A stretch of DNA of 64,000 bases from Lachancea dasiensis (Eukaryota; Ascomycota; Saccharomycetes; Saccharomycetales; Saccharomycetaceae). This document shows positions 1 to 9,579 of this stretch, in pieces. The first letter of the stretch is position 1; each line of letters starts with the position of its first letter. The stretch is from NCBI GenBank assembly GCA_900074725.1, contig LT598458.1:186001-250000 (forward strand), read 5' to 3'. The notes beneath the pieces are model-generated. The model was given only the letters and a program-made list of their open reading frames with translations, did no database searches and was not told the DNA's origin. Made by a program: the position numbers and the translations under genes.

Positions 1-2367
1 AACGGCTATCAGTATGCTGTTGGGCTGTGGGACACCAGGTTGTGCGCCCGTTTTTGATTTCTTCCAGACTTTCATTGCCTTTTCATATTCCAACTGTAAA
101 TTAATCTCTCCCATTCCAAGGTCAAGGGCTTCAACCAGCCTCTCGCTTGCCTTTAATGATTCTGTAGTCTGTTTGTGAACGTCGGTAGCTTGATCATCAG
201 CGACGCCTGCATCATCCTTTTGGAACATATCGTCGCCGTTTCCATCATCCAAAGATTTCAATAAAGTTTCTTCGTAAACCTCGTCCGATTCTCGTTCCCT
301 CTCCTCTTCTAAAAACACCTGATCATCTGTTTCGACCCAAACGCGAACACTCTGATCATGTGAAGCAGAAACAACAGTTCTGGCATCCTTTGACACTGCT
401 AAAGTCCAGACTTCTTTCTGGTGGGCGGCCAACTTCTGAATGCATTCGAATTTGTCACCATCCCAGTATTTCACCAACGAATCTTTGCTGCAACTGAAAA
501 AATTGTGAGATTCGGGAAGAAAGCAAACCTTCATGATAGAATCATTGTGGGCAAATAGTGATTTATGACAGTCTCCAAAGTCGAGTCCCCATATCTTGAT
601 GTTTTTATCTGCCGACGAGGTGATCAATAATTTGGAATCGAACGATATATCAATTGATAACACTGGCAGTTTGTGTCCATAGAGACTCAAAAAAAACTTC
701 TTTGAATCAAGGAAAAACACTTTTACTGTGTTATCAAGAAGTGAGATAGCAAGCAATTTGTCGTCTGGCGAGATTTTGATAGCCAAAATGTCGTCATTGA
801 GTTCTAAGGTGGTATCATGTAACAACTTCAACTTTGGAACGAATTTATCAACAGAGTCTGGAACAAGTTCTTGTTCGACCTGGAAATCCCAAAAACGTAC
901 CGTTTTGTCTGCTGAGCCAGTTACCAGCCTCTTGCCATCGGTTGTGATATCCAATGACCATATAGCCCCGCTGTGGGCCTTCTCTGAACTCAAGAGAGTG
1001 GATGAAGCCAAGTCAAACAGGTGGAGCTCACCTGTTTTGGTACCCAAAGCGACGAGAGCACCTCCCGGTAAAAACTTGCATGTCAAAGCGTAACCACACT
1101 CGAATGTCCTTATGCAACGCTTAGCTTTTATATTCCATATTTTTAGGAACCCATTTGATGCCGTGGCCAAAAGTTTGCAATCATCACTGATATCAAGTGC
1201 ACGCACATCCGTACGATGGCCTGTCAAGTCTAAAGAGTGCAACTTGGATGCAACAGGTGAAGAGGGCTCTCTCTTTTGGTAGGGGATCGAGTAGTAATCG
1301 ACAGTGTTGCCGCTTGTAGTTACAACCAGATCTAGCTTAGAGGAAGTTGTTGCCGCCCAACACACTGACTTAACTTTATAAGGCGACCTTATTACCTGAA
1401 AAGAATGCATGACAAATGAAGGGAAGGAATCCCTCAAATTTTGCTGGATATCATCTTGACTCAAACCTTTTTCGCTGAGCCTTTTCTCTCTTTTTTTTAC
1501 AGCCTTCGAAATTTCTTCGGAACTTCTCAATCGAAAAACTTCAGCAGTTCTATCGGCGTTTTGAACAAAGAAAAAAGTAGCAGAATCATTTACAGTAATG
1601 AACTCAATAGCTACTCCCCTCTGTTTGCTTTGCTTTTCATAAACTCCCTTCTCCTGCAGCATATTTCCTGGTCCTCCATCAAGGTTTAGGTTCCAAAGTT
1701 TGAGCTGACTATCACCACCGGCTGTGACAACAAGATCCTCGTGTACGCCCATGCTCCAACATTCACCGACATGTGCCATGTGGGTTTCAATGCATTGTTG
1801 GACCTTCAGGTCCCAAATTTTAATCAGGCCATCTTTCGATGTACTCATCAGCCACTCCTCGCCATAGCACCATATTCCTGTTATCGAGTCTTTGTGAGAC
1901 CGCAGCTTGTAGAGGCCAACTTCCCCAACTAAATCCCATACGATAATGTCAGAATCTCTAGAACCCGAGATTAGCCTGGTTCCCGTTTCATCATATTTTA
2001 GCACAGTTATTGCTGACTTGTGCCCATTGAAAGTAAATAACACAGACTTCGACAGCAGATCCCAGATTTTTATCGATCCGTCGGCATACCCAACCGCCAC
2101 AAGATTCGTTTCCGAGTGGTACTGCAGAAACGTAGTTTCCGGAGGTTTTGTAGCCTTCGCATCCGCAGCACCCGGTGGTAGCCCATCGCTGAAAGTCCCT
2201 ATTAACTCACCAGATTTGATACCCCAACAGTTTACATTTTCCAGTGCGCCAGTCAAAACCTGTGCAGATGCATTCCTGGATTCAGCAGGAATCCACAAGC
2301 AATTTGAATTGCTGGATATGACACTCAGTATGGACTCCTGTTCAAAGCGCTGATAGGATTTAACCAT
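1..2367 (-). CDS. DIP2: DIP2/UTP12, U3 snoRNP WD40 protein (3' end cut by window)
   Basis: The frame opens at an ATG on the minus strand (MVKSYQRFEQESILSVIS) and stays open for 789 codons to the window edge, so the C-terminus, about 150 residues by comparison with the 943-residue S. cerevisiae protein, is missing. Many WD40 blades are visible (for example GYADGSIKIWDLL, GSRDSDIIVWDLVG, TSKDGLIKIWDL, GSADKTVRFWDF, SSADKNIKIWGLD, SASHDQSVRVWVE), followed by an acidic stretch and the beginning of the Utp12 region. The family acts in the UTP-B part of the nucleolar small-subunit processome, in early 18S rRNA maturation. TAF12 and then DCN1 follow upstream on the same strand; DIP2-DCN1-APC2 adjacency matches S. 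cerevisiae YLR129W-YLR128W-YLR127C. Identity rests on the repeat pattern, N-terminus and synteny. Confidence 0.95.
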   Translation of the reverse strand, partial: MVKSYQRFEQESILSVISSNSNCLWIPAESRNASAQVLTGALENVNCWGIKSGELIGTFSDGLPPGAADAKATKPPETTFLQYHSETNLVAVGYADGSIKIWDLLSKSVLFTFNGHKSAITVLKYDETGTRLISGSRDSDIIVWDLVGEVGLYKLRSHKDSITGIWCYGEEWLMSTSKDGLIKIWDLKVQQCIETHMAHVGECWSMGVHEDLVVTAGGDSQLKLWNLNLDGGPGNMLQEKGVYEKQSKQRGVAIEFITVNDSATFFFVQNADRTAEVFRLRSSEEISKAVKKREKRLSEKGLSQDDIQQNLRDSFPSFVMHSFQVIRSPYKVKSVCWAATTSSKLDLVVTTSGNTVDYYSIPYQKREPSSPVASKLHSLDLTGHRTDVRALDISDDCKLLATASNGFLKIWNIKAKRCIRTFECGYALTCKFLPGGALVALGTKTGELHLFDLASSTLLSSEKAHSGAIWSLDITTDGKRLVTGSADKTVRFWDFQVEQELVPDSVDKFVPKLKLLHDTTLELNDDILAIKISPDDKLLAISLLDNTVKVFFLDSKKFFLSLYGHKLPVLSIDISFDSKLLITSSADKNIKIWGLDFGDCHKSLFAHNDSIMKVCFLPESHNFFSCSKDSLVKYWDGDKFECIQKLAAHQKEVWTLAVSKDARTVVSASHDQSVRVWVETDDQVFLEEERERESDEVYEETLLKSLDDGNGDDMFQKDDAGVADDQATDVHKQTTESLKASERLVEALDLGMGEINLQLEYEKAMKVWKKSKTGAQPGVPQPNSILIAV

Positions 2368-2630
2368 TGTCTTCAATCTTTCTGGCAACTATTCGCTTAG
2401 GCTGGCAGCTTTGTCATTTCTTTAGCTTAACACAGCACTCTTAAAATTTTTTTTAAGTCGCGATGACCCGTTGATAGTGATATCAGGTCAACATCAGAGA
2501 ACGGGCGCATAGGTGGACAACAACCTTAGACGTCAACTACTGCCCGCAATTTAACCGTACTTCTGCTTATTAGTTCCATATGCTAAGTCAGTTGTCGAGA
2601 GATAGCCCTGCACGTAGTTGGTTTGTGCCT

Positions 2631-4163
2631 TCAAGATAACGACTGGTTCTTATTATCAGAATTACCAGTGACGGCCTGCGAAGCAGCTGCTTGAGCCGCA
2701 GTAGCTGATTTTGCAGCTTTTGCTGTATTGACACCTTGAATCTTTTGATTATAAGACGAAGTAGGGTTCCACTTTCGAGTAGATCTAACTTCATCGGCAG
2801 CGTACCCAGGGATGCGGATGTTCCAATTACGTTCTAAGTGCAGCTGGATGTCACGCACGTCTAAATTGTCAGACTTCCTATGCTTAGCAAGACGGCAGGA
2901 GAAGCTCGTCACGTTCGTAATAAAGTCATCAGCAAGATCTAAGAGTAGCTCTTCAACGTCGCCGTCGATGGTAGTCTCCCCATCACCTTCATCTATGCCA
3001 ACAGATTTGACAAGCTCTCTTAACTTTCTCTTTGACATTACCCTTTCATTGTCAACCTCATATGGTGGTAATTTAGTCATCACAGGCGTGTTCAACGCAG
3101 CTGCATTCATAGCACTTCCTCCTGTGATTGTAGGTCTATTTGAGCGATGCACAACAGGAACCGGCATCTTCTGCGCCACAGTCTCTGAAATAGGTACGGA
3201 AGGATTGGGCTGTTTGAATATAGCTTGTCTCCCCCCAGAGTTGGCATTATTGGCGAGGTGGGCCGCAGCATTTACAGATGTCACTTGGGTGGGTGACCTG
3301 CTGCTTCCCCCTGTTCCAGGTTGAGGTGCAGAAGGTTTTGCCTGTTGTTGTTGCGGTTGTTGTCGCGGTTGTAGTGGTGGTTGCTGTTCCTGTGGTTGGG
3401 GTGTCATTTGTTGTTGATCGGGGCTTCCTGCGCCAGCCTGCTGTGGTGCGGACGTGTTCGACGCACTTGCACGCTGCTGTTGTGTGGAAGCTTGAAGAAA
3501 TCGTTTCAAGTTTGGATTTGTTGCGGCGCATTCGATGTAGAAGTTCTTTTTGTCCTCGCGAAGCTTTTGACTCAAGGCGCGGAACGAAACACCAAAACCG
3601 GTCAGTTTATTAAGAATTTCGGCCTTCTTTGTCTCCAGCTGATTTACAGTAGCAGGGTTTCCTTGTCTTTTCTTAATTTCTCCGTCTAAGATTTCGACTT
3701 GCTTCTTCAGGTACGCATACTCGCTCTTGATATTCTCACCATTTTCGTGAAAAGTTTGAATTAATCTGCCATATGCTTCATTCTGCTGAGGCGTTAGCAA
3801 TGTTTGTATATTACTGGATATCGAATTGCCCGCTGGCAACCCATTTGTTGCTTGAGAATTCGTCGGCGTGGCAGATCGAGTTTCCCCGCCTTGGCTGGGT
3901 CCCGCTGTGCCCTGGGAGAGACCCTGTGGGGCCTGCTGATTTTGATTATTGTAAGCAACGTACATGGCCTTAATCTTTGAGGCTCTTCTCAACAGTTCCT
4001 GGCCCTGGGGCGTGGTTGGACCGAGTCTCTGGGCTTCATTAAAATATTGGCGGTATCGCAATGCCAGATGTTGCACAGAATCGGGAGTTAGCTGCTGAGT
4101 GGGAGGGCCCTGGACATTATTTCCCCCTTGAGAAGGCTGTCCGGAATTTGGGTTTGTCGACAT
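2631..4163 (-). CDS. TAF12: TFIID/SAGA subunit TAF12
   Basis: This 510-residue protein has the layout of yeast TAF12 (539 residues in S. cerevisiae): a Gln/Asn-rich N-terminal half with a coiled-coil-like segment around residues 130-215, a low-complexity Q/P-rich tract around 225-285, and a histone fold near residues 376-455 that begins MSKRKLRELVKSVGID and ends in HLERNWNIRIPGY, the H2B-like fold signature. TAF12 pairs with TAF4 in TFIID and with Ada1 in SAGA, in the nucleus. The ATG at 4163 is followed by STNPNSGQPSQGG and is the only ATG at the N-terminus. In S. cerevisiae the gene is YDR145W, near SAN1; here it sits between DIP2 and DCN1, showing the interleaved pre-duplication order. A GTAAGT lies upstream at about 4255, but I see no good branch point for a leader intron. 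Confidence 0.95.
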   Translation of the reverse strand: MSTNPNSGQPSQGGNNVQGPPTQQLTPDSVQHLALRYRQYFNEAQRLGPTTPQGQELLRRASKIKAMYVAYNNQNQQAPQGLSQGTAGPSQGGETRSATPTNSQATNGLPAGNSISSNIQTLLTPQQNEAYGRLIQTFHENGENIKSEYAYLKKQVEILDGEIKKRQGNPATVNQLETKKAEILNKLTGFGVSFRALSQKLREDKKNFYIECAATNPNLKRFLQASTQQQRASASNTSAPQQAGAGSPDQQQMTPQPQEQQPPLQPRQQPQQQQAKPSAPQPGTGGSSRSPTQVTSVNAAAHLANNANSGGRQAIFKQPNPSVPISETVAQKMPVPVVHRSNRPTITGGSAMNAAALNTPVMTKLPPYEVDNERVMSKRKLRELVKSVGIDEGDGETTIDGDVEELLLDLADDFITNVTSFSCRLAKHRKSDNLDVRDIQLHLERNWNIRIPGYAADEVRSTRKWNPTSSYNQKIQGVNTAKAAKSATAAQAAASQAVTGNSDNKNQSLS

Positions 4164-5050
4164 AACTCAGTTTGTAAGCTGACTAGTATGTAATGCCAGG
4201 AGCGTAAGAAAAAGCTGGACGACTCTCAATAAATTACTATCAAAGCACGACTAAACTTACCTTCACAATCTTGATGGAGATTAAAGTCGAGAATTGAGGT
4301 TTAGAAAGAGTTCGCTAGGCCCTGGTTAGGATCGCGTTGCTGTTCAATATGTTGTTTCCGATGCTAATGTTCTAAGTTCACAATTGTTAGTTCTGTTATA
4401 ACACTATATACGAATATCAAAACGTCACGAAAGTACGCGAAGCTCTTACGGCAATGGCACAGAACTACAGTCTTGGAACAGATATTGATTCAAGCATCCC
4501 TCCCAGATGGCTGTTTGATATCCCTTCCTTTTTGGTCCTGTTGATATCGGTTTCTCAAGAAGTTCCAGCATCAACGGCACAGCCACCAGCGGTATGGATC
4601 ATTAAATGGACAGACGAGCCTCAATAATCATAGACAAAAGGGAAAGGCTTACCTGAGCTATCTGCGCTTTCACCGCTTTTTTTTTAAGCTGAACTGTTAA
4701 ATTATGTGGTTGTAGGCTGCGTCCTGTAGAGCTTCTGCCGGCATATATGTCGAATTCAAATCTTGGATCGGTATTTCTTCTGGCTCATGGCCTTTGTTTC
4801 CAGTCCGCTCATAACTCTGTGCCAACATCTCCACAATAGTTCAAGATAATCTCCAAAATCGGTAGTCAACGGCATTAGGCAAAGTATGCAGAGTTTTATC
4901 TTTGCATGGCGCAAAGGAAGCATTTGCTTGCCGGAGTATCATCGCTTAATATCCTCTTGCTGTATAGTCTTTTTTAGACGATCATGGAATGCATAGTACG
5001 ATTCGGCATGAACAGTTACGGATGCCTGCGTTACGAACTTTTTTCTCCCT
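4164..5050. other. Intergenic, TAF12 promoter side / DCN1 3' side
   Basis: About 0.9 kb without a supported gene. It contains an ATG-started 57-codon frame on the plus strand (4454-4627, beginning MAQNYSLGTDIDSSIPPRWL). I recognise no family in it and would not call it a gene from sequence alone. The left end should contain the TAF12 promoter and the right end the DCN1 terminator. No tRNA or repeat is seen. Confidence 0.6.
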
Positions 5051-5901
5051 CTAAAAGACACTTTGTCCCTCTAAGTATTCGTAAAATTCATCTATCACTA
5101 GAGGCCAGGCATCTAGCTCACTGTAGGATTCCTTAAGAGTCTGAGTAGTTGGATACTTTTTGACAAACTTAAAAAACATTTGCCATACGTCACGGTTGAT
5201 TGACTGACAGCCACAAGCTTTTAGATATGAAAACCACTTGCTTAAAATATCCTTGGAAGGGTTGATTGCGTATTTTTTCTTTCCTTGGCCTTCGTTATCG
5301 AAGAAAATGTTCCAATACTCCTGAGCCGTTTCGATACTTACTGACTTTTGCCCTGGATCCACAATGAGGCCGAATGCATACTGGTAAATAGTCTCCAAAT
5401 ATTCGACGTCAAATTTCAGTTTCTTCTCCTGATCCTCTAACCTATTCCTTATATCTTCGAGAGTTTCGCAGGTCTGTATGCTCCAACTCTCGATGAACTG
5501 ATCACCAGAAATTGGTTCGTGAAAGCTAGTGCAATCCATGGTGTGAGCCAAACAAAGGGTAAGCGGATCTTCGAGCTCGAGGCCAAGGTCACTCACAAAC
5601 TGGATCAAGCCGTCCGTCAAGATACCACCATGGCCGTCAGTGCTCGTGTATCTTTCGAGCAGATTCAGCAGCTTGTTGGACACCTGTCGAGTTTCTGTGC
5701 AGTAGCTACCATGGCAGGTATCATAAAAATCATTTAGCGCATAATCAAGGGCTCCGTGGTTGTTGGCAAGGAACTTTCGCGCAATTTGTCTTGGACAATT
5801 CGTCAGAGCCACAAATTCAGAAATGTCTTCATCTCTCTGGCTTATTGTTAATAGGTCTTCATATAATTATCCTCTCAAAAGAAGTACCAACTTACCACCA
5901 T
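5051..5901 (-). CDS. DCN1: DCN1, Rub1/NEDD8 E3 ligase for cullins (two exons)
   Basis: The main frame (exon 2, 5051-5836) encodes a UBA-like N-terminus (RKFLANNHGALDYALNDFYD) and the potentiating-neddylation domain ending AWPLVIDEFYEYLEGQ, almost identical to the S. cerevisiae C-terminus. The uninterrupted frame has no ATG in front of the conserved UBA region. Reading upstream gives a first exon of only ATGGTG (5901-5896), a GTAAGT donor, a branch-like CTATTAAC and a CAG acceptor ending at 5837, that is a 59-nt intron. Spliced, the protein is MVRDEDISEFVALTNC... and 263 residues, against 269 in S. cerevisiae, whose DCN1 also has an intron near its start. Dcn1 recruits Ubc12 charged with Rub1 to Cdc53; RUB1 itself lies at 21.0 kb. 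The splice assignment is inference from motifs; the gene identity is firm. Confidence 0.9.
5837..5895 (-). other. DCN1 intron
   Basis: This is a 59-nt spliceosomal intron with donor GTAAGT at 5895-5890 and acceptor CAG at 5839-5837. The branch site reads CTATTAAC rather than TACTAAC and lies only about ten bases from the acceptor. Its removal joins the two codons ATG GTG to the exon reading RDEDISEF in frame. No other arrangement I tried supplies an ATG to the conserved UBA region. Confidence 0.7.
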
Positions 5902-6029
5902 ATCTCTTACCAGGGACTACTTTTTATCAAATGTGAGTGAATGAGCTGATGTTGAATTTGCATAAATTGCACTTTAAATACACAAACACAACTGGATGAG
6001 TTGCTCTTCTTTGAAAGATATTTGAGTTG

Positions 6030-8384
6030 ATGGTTTCGACGAATGAGGAAACACAGCTTGTTGAACAACTGCATTATACTTTAGGTGACCTTGACGCATC
6101 TTTCAGTGATGACTTAGAAGGATTGCTGACTTGGCTAAATCCAAATGAGACCCAGAGCAACCACCAACTCCGGCCGCCCATACTCAGAATAAAAAGTGCG
6201 ATAAAGACACTAGTAAATAACAAAAATGCACAGGAGCCATTTTTGGATTTACTGCGACAATTTGTTGTCTATCAAACCCGGGTCCATTTCTTCTCCAATT
6301 TCCGATCATTAGTTCACTTTAAAGATTTACAGAAATTAGAGCGCTATTACGAGTTTCCACTTCGCTTTCTTGAACTTTTCGGGGATGGTGAATGGACTGA
6401 AGAGATAAGCGGCTTTCGCAACTATCTTATATTCTACCACCCCGTCTTGGCTAGAAACGTCAAGTTGCGACTTAAGCAACTCATATTGGAAGATGATTTC
6501 GAGATGGCCATGAAAGTTTACTCTTGGCTTTGCAGTGCAGAGGGTCACTCTCTAACACAGCTATTGGTCGATATTATTCTCGCTAAAGTCAAAGTATTTG
6601 CATCAAAGGAATTTAGCGCCGAATTCACCAGAAGATTCGTGATCATGGAAACGTATAATTCGTTCATGGCCAGCTTTTGGTCAACCTTGAGTACTATGCT
6701 TGAGTGTCCAGAAGATAATCATGAAATTACTAAAGAAATCTATGAGTCTTTTGAGGCTCAATTCATCGAAATTAGGACCAGACAAGCTTTTGACATATTC
6801 GTTACCGAGTACCCAAACTCCAAACCAACGCTACTCGAATTAAGAGCTGTTCTTAAATCTCCTTCAAAGTACACTCAGCTTATAACAGAGCTCCTCGTTC
6901 AATTTGAGGCCAGAGTTTTGAAGCCAAGCGTCACAACTGTCGAGATCTTGCTATCATACGTCAAAGCAATCAAAAGCATATTAACGGTAGACATCTCCAA
7001 CCGCTATTTTCAGCTACTCACCAACTTTGTGCGTCCCTACCTAATGGAAAGACGTGATGCAGTTGTCAGCTTTCTCAATGCCATGCTTGGCATGGGCACC
7101 ATCGAGCACAGAGAATCGGGCACGAAGGTGTCGCAAGCTAATATTACATCACAGCTATCTAAAGAGATAAGCGATTCCTACCAGCCTATTTTTACTACAA
7201 CAATGGAAAGCTCATCGCACTCTCAGCAACAGTACACTCCTATCAGGGCTACAGGGGAACCCGTCTGCTCACAAGTTATCGCACGCTTTCTTGAATGGAG
7301 TCCAGAGCCTTCTGACTCTATACAATTTAATGGAGATAATTCTTTCATGAGCGAGGGTATATTCAACATTATTATTGAACTGTTCGACTCCCGCGATGTT
7401 ATTATCGCGGAGTTCTTGAGGCTTTTCAAAGAAAAGCTTTTCAATTTGAGAGGCTACAGGTTGGAGACTAATTGGCACAGTAGCCTCAAAATCCTGAAGG
7501 AAAGAGTTGGCTTAAACAAATTTTCCAACGCCCAGGATTTTTCAAACGTCAATAACATAGATGTCATGTTGAGAGACATAAAACAAAGCGAGGACTTATG
7601 CTGTGAAATGCATAAAATCCCTAATATTAACGTTGATATAGTCCCCAAGATAATATCGTACCTCTTCTGGGGCATAGTGTCGGACTCTGAGTCTTCCTCA
7701 CGAGAGGTAGTCTTACCAACGAAATTGGATCATGACATGACTATTTACAAAAACAATTACGCCAAAATGAAAAAAGGGCGAAAACTTAGGTTGCATCCAG
7801 CTCAAAGTCTCGTAAAAATTAGACTGACTTGTGCTAATGGCAGAACCTCACGCCATGAGGTATCTATGGATAAGGCTGTTATATTATCTTGCTTTTCAAG
7901 TGAGCATGAGTCAAAAAGTTTGACCCTTGAAGAAGTATCGGCGAAGGTCGACGTCGAGAAGGAGTTTGTGCAGCAAGTATTAAATTTTTGGCTCCAGGCA
8001 TCTGTCTTAACCTACGACCACGAGTCGGGACTGTATTGTACGCTAGATCATGGAGAAAATTCTGATGACGTGAAATCTTCTCGAATGCTGGGCAGCACGG
8101 GCAGCACTATTCATGGAAGGAATGATAGCGGCGCTGCTGCGGTACGCTCACAGCAACAGGAGCTTTTTCAATCCATGGAAAGGGTATGGCCGTTTATAAA
8201 AGGAATGCTGACAAACTTAGGGAGCATGAAACCAGAAAAGATCCATTCTTTTTTAAAAATGGCTGTTCCCAAGGAGATGGGGTTCACAGCAACGGTTTCC
8301 CAGCTAGAATCATTCTTGTGTCACATGGTTGATGAGAATCAATTAGAGAGTACAGCTAGTGGGGCCTTCAAGCTGGTAAAGTGA
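6030..8384 (+). CDS. APC2: APC2, cullin subunit of the anaphase-promoting complex
   Basis: A 784-residue protein with cullin-type organisation. Helical repeats fill the first ~500 residues. A cullin-homology segment follows (KIISYLFWGIVSD..., then MTIYKNNYAKMKKGRKLRLHP, the conserved APC2 strand-helix), and a winged-helix C-terminus (QSMERVWPFIKGMLTNLG and FTATVSQLESFLCHMVDENQ) closes it. S. cerevisiae Apc2 is 853 residues. In the complex Apc2 binds the RING subunit Apc11 and positions the E2 for cyclin and securin ubiquitination. The frame is open from a TTG one codon earlier; I take the ATG at 6030 as the start. It is divergent from DCN1, with only about 130 bp between the two ATGs, so they must share a promoter region. 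This is the same head-to-head pair as YLR127C-YLR128W. Confidence 0.93.
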   Translation: MVSTNEETQLVEQLHYTLGDLDASFSDDLEGLLTWLNPNETQSNHQLRPPILRIKSAIKTLVNNKNAQEPFLDLLRQFVVYQTRVHFFSNFRSLVHFKDLQKLERYYEFPLRFLELFGDGEWTEEISGFRNYLIFYHPVLARNVKLRLKQLILEDDFEMAMKVYSWLCSAEGHSLTQLLVDIILAKVKVFASKEFSAEFTRRFVIMETYNSFMASFWSTLSTMLECPEDNHEITKEIYESFEAQFIEIRTRQAFDIFVTEYPNSKPTLLELRAVLKSPSKYTQLITELLVQFEARVLKPSVTTVEILLSYVKAIKSILTVDISNRYFQLLTNFVRPYLMERRDAVVSFLNAMLGMGTIEHRESGTKVSQANITSQLSKEISDSYQPIFTTTMESSSHSQQQYTPIRATGEPVCSQVIARFLEWSPEPSDSIQFNGDNSFMSEGIFNIIIELFDSRDVIIAEFLRLFKEKLFNLRGYRLETNWHSSLKILKERVGLNKFSNAQDFSNVNNIDVMLRDIKQSEDLCCEMHKIPNINVDIVPKIISYLFWGIVSDSESSSREVVLPTKLDHDMTIYKNNYAKMKKGRKLRLHPAQSLVKIRLTCANGRTSRHEVSMDKAVILSCFSSEHESKSLTLEEVSAKVDVEKEFVQQVLNFWLQASVLTYDHESGLYCTLDHGENSDDVKSSRMLGSTGSTIHGRNDSGAAAVRSQQQELFQSMERVWPFIKGMLTNLGSMKPEKIHSFLKMAVPKEMGFTATVSQLESFLCHMVDENQLESTASGAFKLVK

Positions 8385-9579
8385 GCTTTATGAGAGTTTT
8401 TCTTTTTTGTGTTATGTGCCGTGATACTCATCAACAGGTGGAAATTAAATTACTACTACTCTCGTACGCAACTGGGAGAGATACTTCAAACCTTGCTTAT
8501 CCAGTCTAATAGTCCTTTTATTAATTTACGTCAATGGTTAGCAGCCAACCAACTAACGAACGCAATGAAAATAAAAGGTCACTGCCTCTACACCTCGTGC
8601 GTAATTGTAAAACTTTTTCTTCAGTTACTAACTCAGGTTTAAAGACTAACTAGGATCAAGGAAAACTCATTGAGGGCCGAAGAACAACATCGCCATCGAG
8701 ACAAGTGGTGCCTTGTATGAATTTTTCGTGCCTGTATCTTCTGAGTGTAATATGCCAGGATTTTCTGTGAGCAATACTTTACTTGGGAACTTGGGAACCG
8801 TTTAGTATGCATTAACGAATAAAGTCACCATTAGTTACCTAGCTTAGGCATCAAATAGTGCTTATATCGACATATTGTCACTTTATACTACACTGACATA
8901 GGATACACAGTCAGCAACCGATGCGCAACCATCGGGCTCTTCGGAAATTTGCGGACATCCTGAATAGGTCAATGACATGATTGTGTTGAAGATGTTTCAT
9001 CTATACATGTTTTGAACCAAGTGTGATGGTTAGTATCGTTGTAGAGTAACCTGTCACCGACTTAAAAACACGTCTCGGGCGTCTAGAAGTCAGGAAGGCA
9101 GGAAGTCAGGAAGATAATTGGGTCGCCTTTCGAGGGCCTTCGGTTTTCTTTCTGGGCCTGCAGACGATGATTTGAGCTACACTTTGCTCTTTTAAAGCTG
9201 TGCTAACCTTGATGGGTCCGTCTGATGTGATGCTGATTACGGTGCTATATAACTGACAAATGGGATTAGTTTCTCAACAACCTTCAGATCTAAATGCCCT
9301 TAAGCAATAAGGATTGTACGAGAACTAGCTTCTTATCCTTATATATCATTGAAACTGGCTTGCGCTAGCTCTCACTAGAAAGTTTAGATTCGGTTATTAT
9401 TCGGTTTGGTACACTCAGTGCTATAATACTTTTCATTAGTTTACAAGTTTAGTTGGCTTTCATGAACCACTTTTGAAGAGTTGACGTGGTTAAACTGGCT
9501 TAAACGTTCTTGGATACCCCGAATACTGTTGCGATTGGTATTTCTTCCTTTTCAGATAAATTTTGGCCATCAAGGTGAA
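8385..9579. other. Intergenic between APC2 and SAN1
   Basis: About 1.2 kb, unusually long for this window. It holds no supported gene. A short imperfect direct repeat (AGTCAGGAAG / GGCAGGAAGTCAGGAAG) lies around 9086-9114. In S. cerevisiae a yapsin gene sits next to SAN1 (MKC7) and next to SRN2 (YPS1); no aspartyl-protease motif is visible in any frame here. The right-hand part is presumably the SAN1 promoter. Confidence 0.6.

Noticed and set aside
4163-4260. Possible leader intron of TAF12 (GTAAGT near 4255)
   Set aside because: No TACTAAC-type branch site before the ATG, and TAF12 is not known to have an intron in S. cerevisiae.
4454-4627. 57-codon ATG frame between TAF12 and DCN1
   Set aside because: Short, no known similarity and no supporting signal; kept only as a note in the intergenic entry.
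9200-9260. Box C/D snoRNA-like TGATG/CTGA words
   Set aside because: Spacing and a terminal stem are missing; such short words arise often by chance.
9481-9579. Longer non-ATG starts for SAN1, and likewise for DOP1, RGP1, HPR1, SRN2, MTQ2, APC2, the BTB gene and the F-box-like gene
   Set aside because: These extensions begin at GTG or TTG, which yeast nuclear genes almost never use, and the family N-termini align with the downstream ATGs.
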